A model generated the notes under the pieces. That model saw only the letters and a list, made by a program, of their open reading frames with translations, was not told the DNA's origin and made no database searches. From the NCBI GenBank assembly GCA_014706295.1, contig JACSVZ010000002.1, forward strand, positions 21,063,994-21,127,993: a stretch of DNA of 64,000 nt, in the 5' to 3' direction. Shown here one piece after another: positions 53,701-64,000 of the stretch; position 1 is the stretch's first letter, and each line of letters opens with the position of its first letter. The position numbers were made by a program, and so were the translations under genes. The stretch comes from Lycocorax pyrrhopterus obiensis (lineage: Eukaryota; Chordata; Aves; Passeriformes; Paradisaeidae).

Positions 53701-56700
53701 GGTCCCACATGTATTTTCACATGAGCTTAAACATTTCAGTAAGCATGCTGGGTGGAGCATTATCGCTCACTTGTACAGTCTTACACAGCCACACCAAATC
53801 ACTCTACAATCTTCATATGCAGAGATGCACTACACAAATCTAAGCAATGGATGAGTGATGTGCATTACTACTTCTTGATCGAGACTGAATATTACTATCA
53901 AGAAAAATTCAGGTGAATGAACCCCAACATCAGCTTTGCCACAGAACACACCAGTCACTGATCCACTGAGACCTGTAAAGCCATGCATGGTGGAAAAGAG
54001 CACGGGGATTGGGTTTAGTGCCTCATTCAATATCACAGACTGCAGCAACTGAAATAAGCAGGGGCTTCCAGAAAACCACCTTCTTTACTAGGGAGTGATG
54101 AGCTTAGATGCACAGAACTAAATTCAATGTCCCACTACTGCCAACAACTGTATCACAAAATTTGCAACCAATCTGAAGATCTAATGGGAAAAAGTACCTG
54201 GAGAAAAGCCTTTGGACAGTGGCTGTTCTCTATGGCAGTGTCAGGAAATGGAAGCTGTATGCCCTTCTCAAGGTCCACTTCTGCTCTAAAGAAATGAGAC
54301 CACACAAGAAAAGTTAATGTGAGTCAAGGGAAAGCTCAAAGCTGATGGGTGTAATGCAAGGAGTATCTTTTACCTTAGAGACTGCCTTTACAGAGTTTGC
54401 ATGTTTTGTCAGTAGTTAGAGTCAATGACCTCTTCCTTATACAACTCCTGTTGTTTTTAAGTTCTTACCCCCATCTGGGAACAACAGTGGAATGACAGGA
54501 ATGACCAACACACGCAAGCTGACAAAATTGTCAAGTCTCCTACATATCCTTCTGTTTCCTTTCCAGGTATTGCTGAATCTTCAGTCTTAACCAGAACTGG
54601 ACACAGAACCCTGCCACTGTTTTGCCTTTTTGTATCACAGAATTTCTGAAAGAAGATACAAACTCAGTATTTTTGTTCTGGAAACTATTAACTATTTTTT
54701 TAAAAAATCCTTGCTACCCAGTCTAAAATGAACAACAAAGAACAAAGTCCTCCAATAAAGCTTACAAAACACCAGAGTTCAAGCATTAAAACCAGTTGAA
54801 GATTTCCAGACCCATCTGAAAATGACCCATCTGCCAAAAGGTACACAAACCACAGCAAAAAAAGAGGTAAATTCCTTTCACTTGATCACTAATCCTCACT
54901 GTAGCGACTCTGGACAGGGCAAAGACAACTGTGGGATAAAAGCATTCTCCTTTCACATTTAGAGGAAAGAAGTGAGATCCCAAAAGAGCAGAAAAAGGGA
55001 GTAGTTCAGCAGGTACCATACCATTCTTTGATCCTCCCTCCTCCATAAAAGTTACTTCAATAAAAACCCTGTGGTTTTGGCTACACAAAAGTAGGGTTTC
55101 AGAATATCTTTGAGAAGAGTGATGCTACATGTTTCTGAGATCCAAGTAAAAAACTGTGATTTACTTAAAGCCATCATCTAAGAGATGATGGTGGTGGCCT
55201 TTCTTCGTACTTCCTTTTTATCTGAGTAGTTAAGTACTTGTGAAACATATCCCAGCTACTGTTAGGATAAAATGCTTTTCTTGGATTATTACCAACATAC
55301 ATATTACTATCAGACCAAAGACATGGCCACTGCTTAGAAAATTCTGAGGAAGCCTTTTCATTTGTGACCAGAAAAATGACATTAAAGCAGGAAACCTGCT
55401 TCATCCTACCAGTTTTGAGAAGATGTAATTTCTTCTTAGAACTAGAGGGATGGGATAATCCTTTTCCCTTCCAATACAGCTGGCAATCCAATTCTCCAGA
55501 AACGTAGAAAATGTTAAAAAGTTCAAAACTGCTCTGAATCTGAACTTGAACCTTACGTTTCCACAGTCTACATGGATCTGTAATCCTCCCCATACCACAC
55601 AGGTGCCTAGTCTGATGCAAGCAGAAGTCTCACTGTTTTCATGAACCTTAAGAAGTCTTGGTTTCATCTAACAAAAAACCAAATTTATTCGGTATTTCAA
55701 GTCCTGAAAGACAGGAAAACATATTTTAGATCTACATCAAGTGAAGTAAGGAAAAAAATTCACAGAATGTTCAGAGGAATAGTCCTTTAATAAACACAGA
55801 ACTCACTGGTGCCATATGCTTCACTATATACTGATTTTTATGTGTGAGAAGCAAGCTGATGGCTCCCTAACCACAGAGGGAAGCTGTGACACTTGTTCCT
55901 GCTGTATCATGCATTAATTTAATAAGTTAGCACTGGTCACCTACATGAAATATAATTAAGCATCTGAATGCCATTGTTGCCACCTTTGATTATAACTATG
56001 AAAATGAATGTGATGATGGTGACAGGATGGCAAATATTATGTCTGGTAAATTCCAAAACAGGAGAGGCATTCATAATAATAAATGACACTTATGTAGTCT
56101 TTCATAAAACAATCCCAAAGTACCTGACAAAATGATACAAAACTACCTATTAGAAGCATCACTTCACCCATCACTGACACACAGCCTGCAGCAGAAAGAA
56201 GGCAACAACCTTTAAACACTACAGAACATATTATGACAGAGGACGTTGAATAATGTATCCAGTGTAAAGCAGAAGGGAATTCCAGACAAGTAAAACAAAA
56301 ATTCCCAAATGTGACCTGGAGCTAAAAATTTGTTTCATTCAAGAACTGTCACAAGCCTCTACCATACAGAAGACACCACTCTCAACAACAGACACCTGAA
56401 AAAAAGGATTATGTTTACAGGTGTCTTAGAGATCATACATACATCACCAACAGGGCCTGTACGCTTCAACTTGCGACCAAACTAACCACAACACAAGACC
56501 TGCTGCAGAGGAGTTGCCAAAACCCAAGGCCACGGCCCAGCAGTGACTGCTACCGTGCACACTTGGCAGGGGGAGCTGGACCTCCCTCGCTCAAATGTAG
56601 CCTCCCCTCCGCAGCTCACCGAGCCGGTGCCAGGGGAGCAGGGAGCCTGCTGCATCTGTGTCTTGGAAAGGGCAGCACGCCCCAGGCCACGGAGAACATG

Positions 56701-57099
56701 CATGGTGTAGGAATCCCAACAGGGCACACAGGCAAGCCTGGAGCTTTGCTGCTGAGCCTTGACAAGCTTAAGCAACTCTGGAAGCATCTTGCAGAGGGCT
56801 GCTAGTGCTTCCAGATGGAGAGGCAGCTGAAGGCAGGCTCTGAAGGTCCCCGTTTTGGATTGAGGCATTTGTTCCTTCACAGAGACACCCTCGGGAACTG
56901 TCGGGAGAGGAGTACTAGCGAGGACGTAGTTCCAATATTTAACTTGTTATGGCTGTACAAATATTAAATACCAGCACTAATAATAGCAGCGTAGCTGCAC
57001 TCACACAGCGAAGCCGCCTGAGCTCGAGGCTTACTCTGCTGATAACTATCATCTGGTGCTGTAAAACGCTTTTGCAGAGAGCTGCTCGTCCCCTCACAC

Positions 57100-57770
57100 T
57101 TCAGACGTGCCCCGAGGCTCCCCGCGGGAGCCCTGCCTAACCCATCGCCGCCGTCCCGGCCACCTCTGCCCCTCGTCCCAGAGCCGCCTCGCAGCCGGGG
57201 CTGCACCGGGTGGGCCGGGCCCCGCCGCAGCCCTGACCCGCGGCCCGAGCCCCGGCACAGCCCTGCGCTCCCCGCCCGCCCCAGCCCCGAGCACCGCCAG
57301 CCGCTTCCCGCTCTCCCGCCTCGGGCCTTCCCGGGCCAGCAGCGGAGCGGCCGCAAGCCGCTCTCGTCCCTCAACTCGGGCCAAGTTTCCCGGCCCGGGC
57401 ACCGTGTCGGGCCGAGGGCATCAAGGGCGAGCCCGGCATGGCTCTGGGCCGCGGGAGGTCGCGGAGCGGCTCCGCAGACGTTCCCCGGGCCCCTCTAGCT
57501 CACCCCGCGGGCCGGACACTCCGCCAGCAGCACCGGCGCCCTGCAGGGCCCCGGCTGCCAAAGAGCCGCGACCGCCCCGAGCGGGGCGGGACTTCCCGGG
57601 GACGGGAGCGAGTGGTGGAGCAGGCTGGAGGTGGTGGGGCCTGCCGAGGCCGGGGTGCCGGACGGGAGGGCGGGAGAACGGCTGGGGAGCGCAGCGCTGC
57701 CCCACTGCCTCCCCGCGGGGACCCGCCCAGCGCGCTGCCCGCTCCCCGGACCCAGGAGTTCGCCCGTGCA
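57100..57770. promoter_or_regulatory. PTER: CpG island, probable PTER promoter and non-coding first exon
   Basis: A sharp rise in GC and CpG density occurs upstream of PTER on its coding strand's 5' side, with no other gene nearby. Good minus-strand donor candidates are GCGGG|GTGAGC at about 57504 and CAGA|GTAAGC at about 57035, either of which could end a non-coding first exon that splices to about 46524. A consensus kappa-B site GGGACTTCCC (57588-57597) abuts a GGGGCGGG Sp1-type box (57583-57590). The island could also be bidirectional. Confidence 0.65.
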
Positions 57771-58108
57771 GTGAGGGGCAGCAGTACTTTTTGTGTCATC
57801 CTTGGCTCCTAGTACGAATGAGAGTCGGTGGCTGTGAGCATCCTGCCGGTCCTTGTGCGTACCCCCTGTTTACACAGGGAGGAGGCTGGAATCAACTGAG
57901 TCATTTGGGGGGGCGCAGGGGCGTAGGGAGGTGGGAGTTAGTGCTGAGTGCTTGGGCTTGCAAGAGGCTGTATTTTCTAATCTGCCCTTGCAATGCAAAT
58001 AGGAAGGTTGAAGAGGCGCTGCACAGTATGTACAAACAGGATGACAATGTCTGATTCTGAAAGGAAGTGCAGGTCCAGAGTATGAAATGAAAACACAGCT
58101 CACACCTT

Positions 58109-58280
58109 AGAATCATAGAATCATTAAGGTTGCAAAAGACTACCAAGATCATCGAGTCCAGCCTTTGACTGAACACCACCACATCAACCAAATCTTGGCA
58201 CTAAGTGCTATGCCACTTCCCTGGGTAGCCCATTCCAATGCTTTTTAACCCCTTCAGTAAAGAGATTTTTCTGATGAAGA
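58109..58280 (-). mobile_element. CR1 LINE 3'-end fragment (minus orientation)
   Basis: The stretch reads AGAATCATAGAATCATTAAG and continues to CCAAGATCATCGAGTCCAGC, then runs to CCCTGGGTAGCCCATTCCAATG. It is the reverse complement of the CR1 3' end, from the coding end of ORF2 to the octamer tail. It is 5'-truncated and diverged. Confidence 0.93.
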
Positions 58281-60730
58281 ATTCACCTTCAGAATCCTTT
58301 ACCGAGGATCTCAAAAGTGTCTTATTTCCCTAAGGCTCACAGCACCCAGTGTGGTACTATTCCATTTCATGGAAGGGTAAACATGCTGTCAACATGACTA
58401 GCAAAGGCACAGGGGACAGAACTTCTCTAGCCCCCACACATAGCCAAAGCTGCAGCAAAGTCACCCAGTGCATTGTGGAGACATATTACCTGAATCAGGA
58501 AGAGGACCTCATGCTTTTCTGGGAAAAGTACTTACTCTTTTTATTGCTATCTGTTCTACTTCACTCTTCCTTGTTCCCATTTGTAGCAGTCTGGGGCCAG
58601 CACTGCAGCACAATGCCTGTGAATGGATTCTTGTGTGCCTGCCTTTAATATGGCCTGGGGAAGATGGATCCCAGCTTTTATTCAGATCCCAGATAATCCT
58701 CTGATGCAGAAAGTGAGTGGGAAAAACTGGGAATGAAAGCCAATTCATGCTGATGCACGGGCCGTTTATCATCTATCTTACAGTGAAGGACAAAAGTGGA
58801 GAGTAGTGGATGAAAAATGAGGAGGGTGCCGAAGTAAACAACTTAAGAGAGGTAGGAGGTAAGACAAAGTTTTCTTTTATGAAAGTGATGGAGAAATGAA
58901 ATTTTGACTTTAAAAAAAAAAAAAAGGAAAGAGAAAATAGGCATTTTGAGAATACTAGACCTGAGGGTTAGAGTCCACAATGACTGCTGATATTGGTGTG
59001 GGGAGGGCTCAACCTTTAGGATCTCAACTAAAGGGAAATTACTGCCCAGTAAGAGAAAGTAAATATGAAGACAGTGACGCAAGTGAAATGCTTGGGATCT
59101 TTTGAATTAGCATCCATCACCAAGAATATGCAGTAGTGATTAATACAAATAGATGGCTGGAGCTAAGCTTTTGGGATGGTTCCAGTTGTCCACGTCACTT
59201 GTTTTTATTTGCTTCTCATATGAAGTCAAGTGAGTAGGGGTCCTGCAAAGATTAAGTGGACATATGAAGGCCTGTCATTTCTAATGCCTTGTATTTCAAC
59301 ATGTTCATATTGCTGGGCAGTCGGTGCAGGAGAAATTATGTATGAGAGGTATGTTAAAAATAGTCATGCAATGCTTTATGGGACATCATTTGTCACTGGC
59401 CATATCCAATCTCTTTTGAAGATTTGTGATGAATTTTACATAAGACCTGCACTTCTACATCTTTTGTGTTTTAAAATATACAAGCAGTATTAAAACTTGG
59501 GTAGGTACAAAGTAAAACCATATTCAATCTGCATTTTTACACATGCGGAATGAGCTTCTCTTTACACCAATCTTCCCTATGTCCAAAGCAAAGTAAGATA
59601 CTATATGTTTGATTTTTACGTCCTTGACTTCAACCTGCTACAAAACAGAGGCTTGTAAACATAAAGTAATGAGACTGCCTCGTTCAGACCAAATGCATAG
59701 TGAACAGTGAAAACAAGTCAGCAGCTGGCAGAGTCTATACATATGACACTGTGTTCACAATTTAGGTGATATATAACCTTATGTAATGTATCTGGCACTT
59801 GTATCCACTTTCCAAGTCTCAAAACCAGGCAGTGGGCTTTCTAGAAATATTGAATTTGTTGCCAGGTTAAATGGTTCACAAAATTGGGGAATCAATCCAC
59901 CACCCTTGCCCCACAAAGCCTCTCAGCTATACCAATAGCAGTGACAACTGTCAGTAACATCATAAGCTAAAATATCTATATTGCATAGTTCAGAAACAAG
60001 GAGAAGTAGTTTACTATTAAAAAGAAAAAAAAAAAGGTGTTCTTTATTTTGCCAGGTCTGCACTAAAACAAAGCTTGATGTCAGTAGCTTTTGTAGAAGT
60101 TAGAGTTTGCTCAGGGTTAAGTCATGCCTGTGTTTTTGTCCATCTAAGTCATAGCATGACCAGAAGGAGCACTGAAGCCAATGTTCCTTTTCCATTTGGG
60201 ACACTCTGTTGTAATCTCTGTCCACTATTTGACAGTAGACACAAAACAAAGACCAAATACTTGCAGTGCTTGAGCTTCAGTAGCATTTGTTCTCTTTACA
60301 AAGGTGTATGAACAAGAGAGCAGACCAAGAGTTGCAACATCAGGCCGGGGTGACCCAAGGGAAAGTGCTCTCAAGGGTCCATACCCGGAGGGTGCATAGG
60401 TCCCAAAACCAGGTGGGTTTTCCCAGAGCACAGAGGCTGTGAGAGCCACTGCCACCTGGTAGCTATGGAAGCAGCTGACCCACTACACTGGGCCCTGTGG
60501 AGCAGGACCCCTGAGACTGGGTGATCTCTTCCAGACTGAAACCTTCTGCTCGGGGCTCAATTACTCAGGTGATATAGAAGATAGAAAAACCATGCTATGT
60601 TTTAGTTTTACTCAGAGAACAATTGGTAATTTTTACACTAGCTTAAATGCAATATTTTTCTTCTTTTATACAAGCCCCTTTTGGGGGGACTGTGATAACA
60701 GTAAAACATTATAGCATTCATTAGGCCAGC

Positions 60731-60890
60731 TGGGCTGCCCAGGGAAGTTGTGGAGTCACCATCCCTGCAGGTACGTAAAAGACATGTAGATGTGGTGCTT
60801 AGGGACATGGTTTAGTGGTGGGCTTGGTGGTGTTAGGTTAATGGTTGGACTCAATGACCTTAGAAGTCTTCTCCAATCCAAAGATTCTGT
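60731..60890 (+). mobile_element. CR1 LINE 3'-end fragment
   Basis: TGGGCTGCCCAGGGAAGTTG leads to GGAGTCACCATCCCTGCAGG, and further on to GGTTGGACTCAATGACCTTA and AAGATTCTGTGG. This is the standard CR1 3' end with scattered substitutions, more diverged than the copy near 20 kb. Confidence 0.93.
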
Positions 60891-63800
60891 GGTTCCATGC
60901 TTCTAATGTAACTGGAGAACCAGACAAAATTTCAGGTACAAACAAGCACTTCTTCAATATCTTGCTGTGTATGAGTTTTTCTTGTATGACTCGAAGACAG
61001 AAAATTCCAGTTTGCTGTAATAAAACTTAGTGACTGAAGGCCCCAGATTACTATTACTCCTTCTTCAGAAAGACAGTAAGCACAGAAAGGAAAAAGAGGC
61101 AGAGTGTAATTTAGGCAGTGCTTGTGCAGGGGCCATTGCAAACATAAGCATTTGCACACGCTGTTGAGAAGTGGGAAGTGAGAGTATCATTTGCACACAT
61201 GCACAATATAATCCACAAGTTGGTAGGATGAATAAATGGGAACTCCAGAGCATGAAAACACTGCAGAGATAATTCATTCAGCAAGAGTAAAATAAGAAAA
61301 ATTTAACCCTCCAGGGAAGCCCTTTATTGATCATGCTCTTTCCAAAGGGATTCCATGAACTTCGAGGGTTAGAAAGAATAATTTGCTTGTCAATCTGGCA
61401 TATGCCTGTTGCTCTTAAATGACAGGACAACAGGCGGGACTCCTTCTGTGCATGCAGGACATGAATTGTATGGTAAGTAGGCTTTTAAAATCAACCATGA
61501 GTGTTTGGAAGGGGCTTCAGGTATGACTTTTTCTTTAGGAAATGGAGGTTTTTTTATTAAGTATTACTCAGTGATGACAGTGACTTTTTCTGAAAAATTC
61601 TGAGGTACTGAAGATGTAGGTACCAGTCTGAGTGTTAAATTGCAGGTGCTCCAAGGAGCAAATAAAAATTGGAAGAAGCAGGCAGTACATAATATTTAAA
61701 TAGAAATAACACAAAGCAATTCATTAACAGCAAAAGTAAATATGTCTCTGGAGGCAAAAGGCAGAACAATGTTGACTTTGACTAAAGACTTACTTAATCC
61801 TACATTCTTAGTTATTACTTGGGTTAGTGGAGGGTATTTAGAAAAAGCCAAGCTAGGCTGATCATTAAGAAAGTTTGTAGAATTCAGCTTAATGTTATTT
61901 CAGAATACCACTGAATTCAATTCTCTCAGCACCTTCATCTGTTTTTCTTTTGACTAGGCTAGAATCTCTAAGCAGCTTGTATGATGGTGCCTCGCCTGTT
62001 ATCTTGTTGATTAATATTTTAGGAGGTAAGTATTTTCAAGCTTTTGTTTGATCCCAAAAAGATTTTTTTTCCCAGAGAGGAGTATGCAGCCAAGTATTCC
62101 TGGGAGTCAAAGCTTCTGAGGTGTTTTCAGCAAAAAGTGCATGTTCACCTTCTGTGTTAAGAGAAATTTTTTTCAAAGACATGTACATAAGTTTACTGGA
62201 TCTAGATGACAAGTGACTACAACAGACTTTTTTTAGAAAATGACAGGTTTAAAGTCACATATAATCTTAAACTGCAGGTGTCTTACTGTTGATGATGACA
62301 CAGTAGAAGAACAGAAGAAGGAGAGGAATGAAAAGGAACAGAGGAGAGGAAAGGTTCACTGACAGAGTAGAAGATGGGCTGATGGGGCAATGTGCATAAT
62401 TTATAAGGGGCTGCTGGTCAACAGCAAAAGATTCCCAAATAAACATTTCCAGCTCTTTTCAATAAACATTTTTTTACAATGCAACAAAAAAATAGAGTAC
62501 ATTTTCCTGTTTCGCTCACTGTTATTGATTTGAACATCATTTTATAGTACTATGTGGAGGAAACTTTGAAACAACTGCTGCTTTGTTTCCAGCTCAGTGC
62601 TAGGATGACTTCATTCAGTAGCACAAAATTCAAGCTTATTTCTGCTGGTGATCAGTGATAACACACGTGAGTAAACCAAGAGTTGTCACTTCAGCCTGCC
62701 ACTTTACCTTCATTTTTTGATAAATCCCAAGAGCTGCAGATAAATGACTTTGATACCATCTGTATTTGCAATTAGTACCAAAGTTACAAATATGTTCATG
62801 TGGATGTAATTGAGGGCAAAACTTGAGGCTGCTAGATTTCAATTCACTGTACAAACACAATTTTTTCCAGTTATTTGACACCTTTTAAACTTTATGTCTT
62901 TAATGAGAGAAACTGAGAATGAGAAAACTCCTTAATGAGGGGAATTGAAATGGAGATGGCTCTACAGGCTCAAAGTAAGCCATAAAGGGAGGCTAGACTG
63001 TTTTGTTTTCCTACTAACTCACTGGATCAAATCCTATCTCCTTAAATCAGTTTCCTACCTCCCATTTCTTTTTTGGAAACACAATTTGTTCTTTATTTGC
63101 CTCAAATTTCCATTGCTTAGGAAAAGGGCTCTGAAGGTCACAAGACTGCTTCTGTTTAGCAAAAGATAAAATTTGGCTTACAAGCCTGTGGTTTGTTTGC
63201 TTAAAGCACATTTTTATTTTGTTTAAATGTTTCACTGTTAATTTGGGCACAGGAAGATGGTATAAGTAGTGTTCTTTAAACCTAGGAGTGAATTTAGGGG
63301 CATGAGATTAGGTCTTCTATGCCGTACTCTCTAAGCAGGTTTTTTGAAATTAGTGAGAACACTGCCCTTGTTCTGTACAGATGGTTATTGAATTATGAAC
63401 ATTATTTAATAGAAGATACAACTGATGGCAATTTAGAAGCATATGAAGTTAACATGAGACATTCAGGCTGCAATCCAAAGTGTAACAGATGGATCTGAAA
63501 TTGGTTAGTGCTAGATCAAGGAAAGCTCAAGTATTTGTACTTAATGCTATCTGGGCTACCCCTGGTGAGCATGGCGCACCCATGCATGCTTTATCTTGCC
63601 TGGACTTTGCACTAAGGTAACCTGATCCAAGGAACTACACCATCAGCAGAGGAGTTACCACACAATGCCTTTAACCATTTCCCTGTTGAGTAAAGCTTTT
63701 ATAGTTCTGACTCCAGCCATCCACATACTGAAAGTTTTATTTGTGAAGGCTTCTTTTTGTAAACTTATGTTATTTATCTTTTTTTTTCAGAAGTAGAGAT

Positions 63801-64000
63801 TCTTTATTTTCCCTTCTTGCAGCATGGCCACCTGCTACCACTTCAGCTTTAACTGCAACTTCTTGATCTTTTATTCTCACTTGTTCACTTACTTGTTGTT
63901 TTCACCTGTCTCTCTAAGTAATAATAAGCATACATCTTTCCATGCTTCAGTGTCCAGCTTCTTGCTCTGCTCTATCTTCTCAGTTTTTGCTCTCTGTCAT

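Larger units (their letters stand above)
46525..57100 (-). other. PTER: PTER 5' intron(s), upstream of the coding region
   Basis: About 10.6 kb separate the coding exon from the putative promoter island. There is no coding exon I can support. It holds a 13-bp tandem duplication at 48736-48761, a small palindrome at 48161-48182 and a repeat-free AT-rich block at about 50430-50700. A 148-codon minus-strand frame at 55174-55620 matches no family I know. Non-coding 5' UTR exons may exist but cannot be called from sequence. Confidence 0.6.
57771..64000. other. Intergenic, upstream of PTER; no gene supported
   Basis: This mostly AT-rich DNA holds CR1 fragments at about 58109-58280 and 60731-60890 and short homopolymer runs. 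A stretch at 60300-60560 is GC-richer and ends in a faintly CR1-like GATCTCTTCCAGACTGAAAC, too weak to call. No coding exon is seen up to the window end. Confidence 0.6.

Noticed and set aside
55174..55620. 148-codon minus-strand frame in the PTER 5' region
   Set aside because: It reads like a protein in places but matches nothing I know, and an overlapping minus-strand frame in another phase is also open. Treated as chance.
57107..58054. 315-codon plus-strand frame in the second CpG island
   Set aside because: The Pro/Arg/Ala-rich product has no recognisable domain and lies in GC-rich promoter DNA where stops are rare.

Overview
This window is nuclear DNA from a vertebrate, most likely a bird. 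Three protein-coding genes can be read by splicing and by close match to families I know: the 3' end of RSU1 (+), a complete C1QL3 (+, two coding exons) and the complete coding region of PTER (-, four coding exons). Gene order and relative orientation (RSU1> C1QL3> <PTER) are the mirror image of human 10p13, so this is conserved synteny. The bird call rests on several 3'-truncated CR1 LINE fragments, one ending in the typical 8-bp ATTCTGTG tail, on short introns and on the lack of any mammalian SINE. The species cannot be told from sequence alone.

Layout. 1-3.55 kb is the last intron, last coding exon and 3' UTR of RSU1. 3.55-27.6 kb is intergenic, with no gene I can support. It holds a CR1 copy near 20 kb, small tandem duplications and a perfect 33-bp-arm inverted repeat at 15.34-15.41 kb. 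27.6-30.5 kb is a strong CpG island holding the C1QL3 promoter, 5' UTR, first coding exon and the start of its intron. The second coding exon is at 33.52 kb. C1QL3 and PTER converge, with stop codons only about 3.3 kb apart. PTER coding exons lie at 46.48, 44.33, 40.70 and 37.25 kb (descending). A second CpG island at 57.1-57.8 kb is the likely PTER promoter, about 10.6 kb upstream of the ATG. 57.8-64 kb is intergenic, with two CR1 fragments.

Function. The genes are neighbours by history rather than parts of one pathway. RSU1 is a leucine-rich-repeat adaptor of the ILK-PINCH-parvin focal adhesion complex. C1QL3 is a secreted synaptic C1q/TNF-family organiser. PTER is an amidohydrolase-fold metalloenzyme reported to hydrolyse N-acetyltaurine. 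I found no new multi-gene system. The best leads are the perfect hairpin, a 31-bp-phased motif cluster in a PTER intron, Pumilio sites in the C1QL3 3' UTR, a single-nucleotide-loop G-quadruplex motif upstream of C1QL3, and an open in-frame non-AUG extension before the C1QL3 start.
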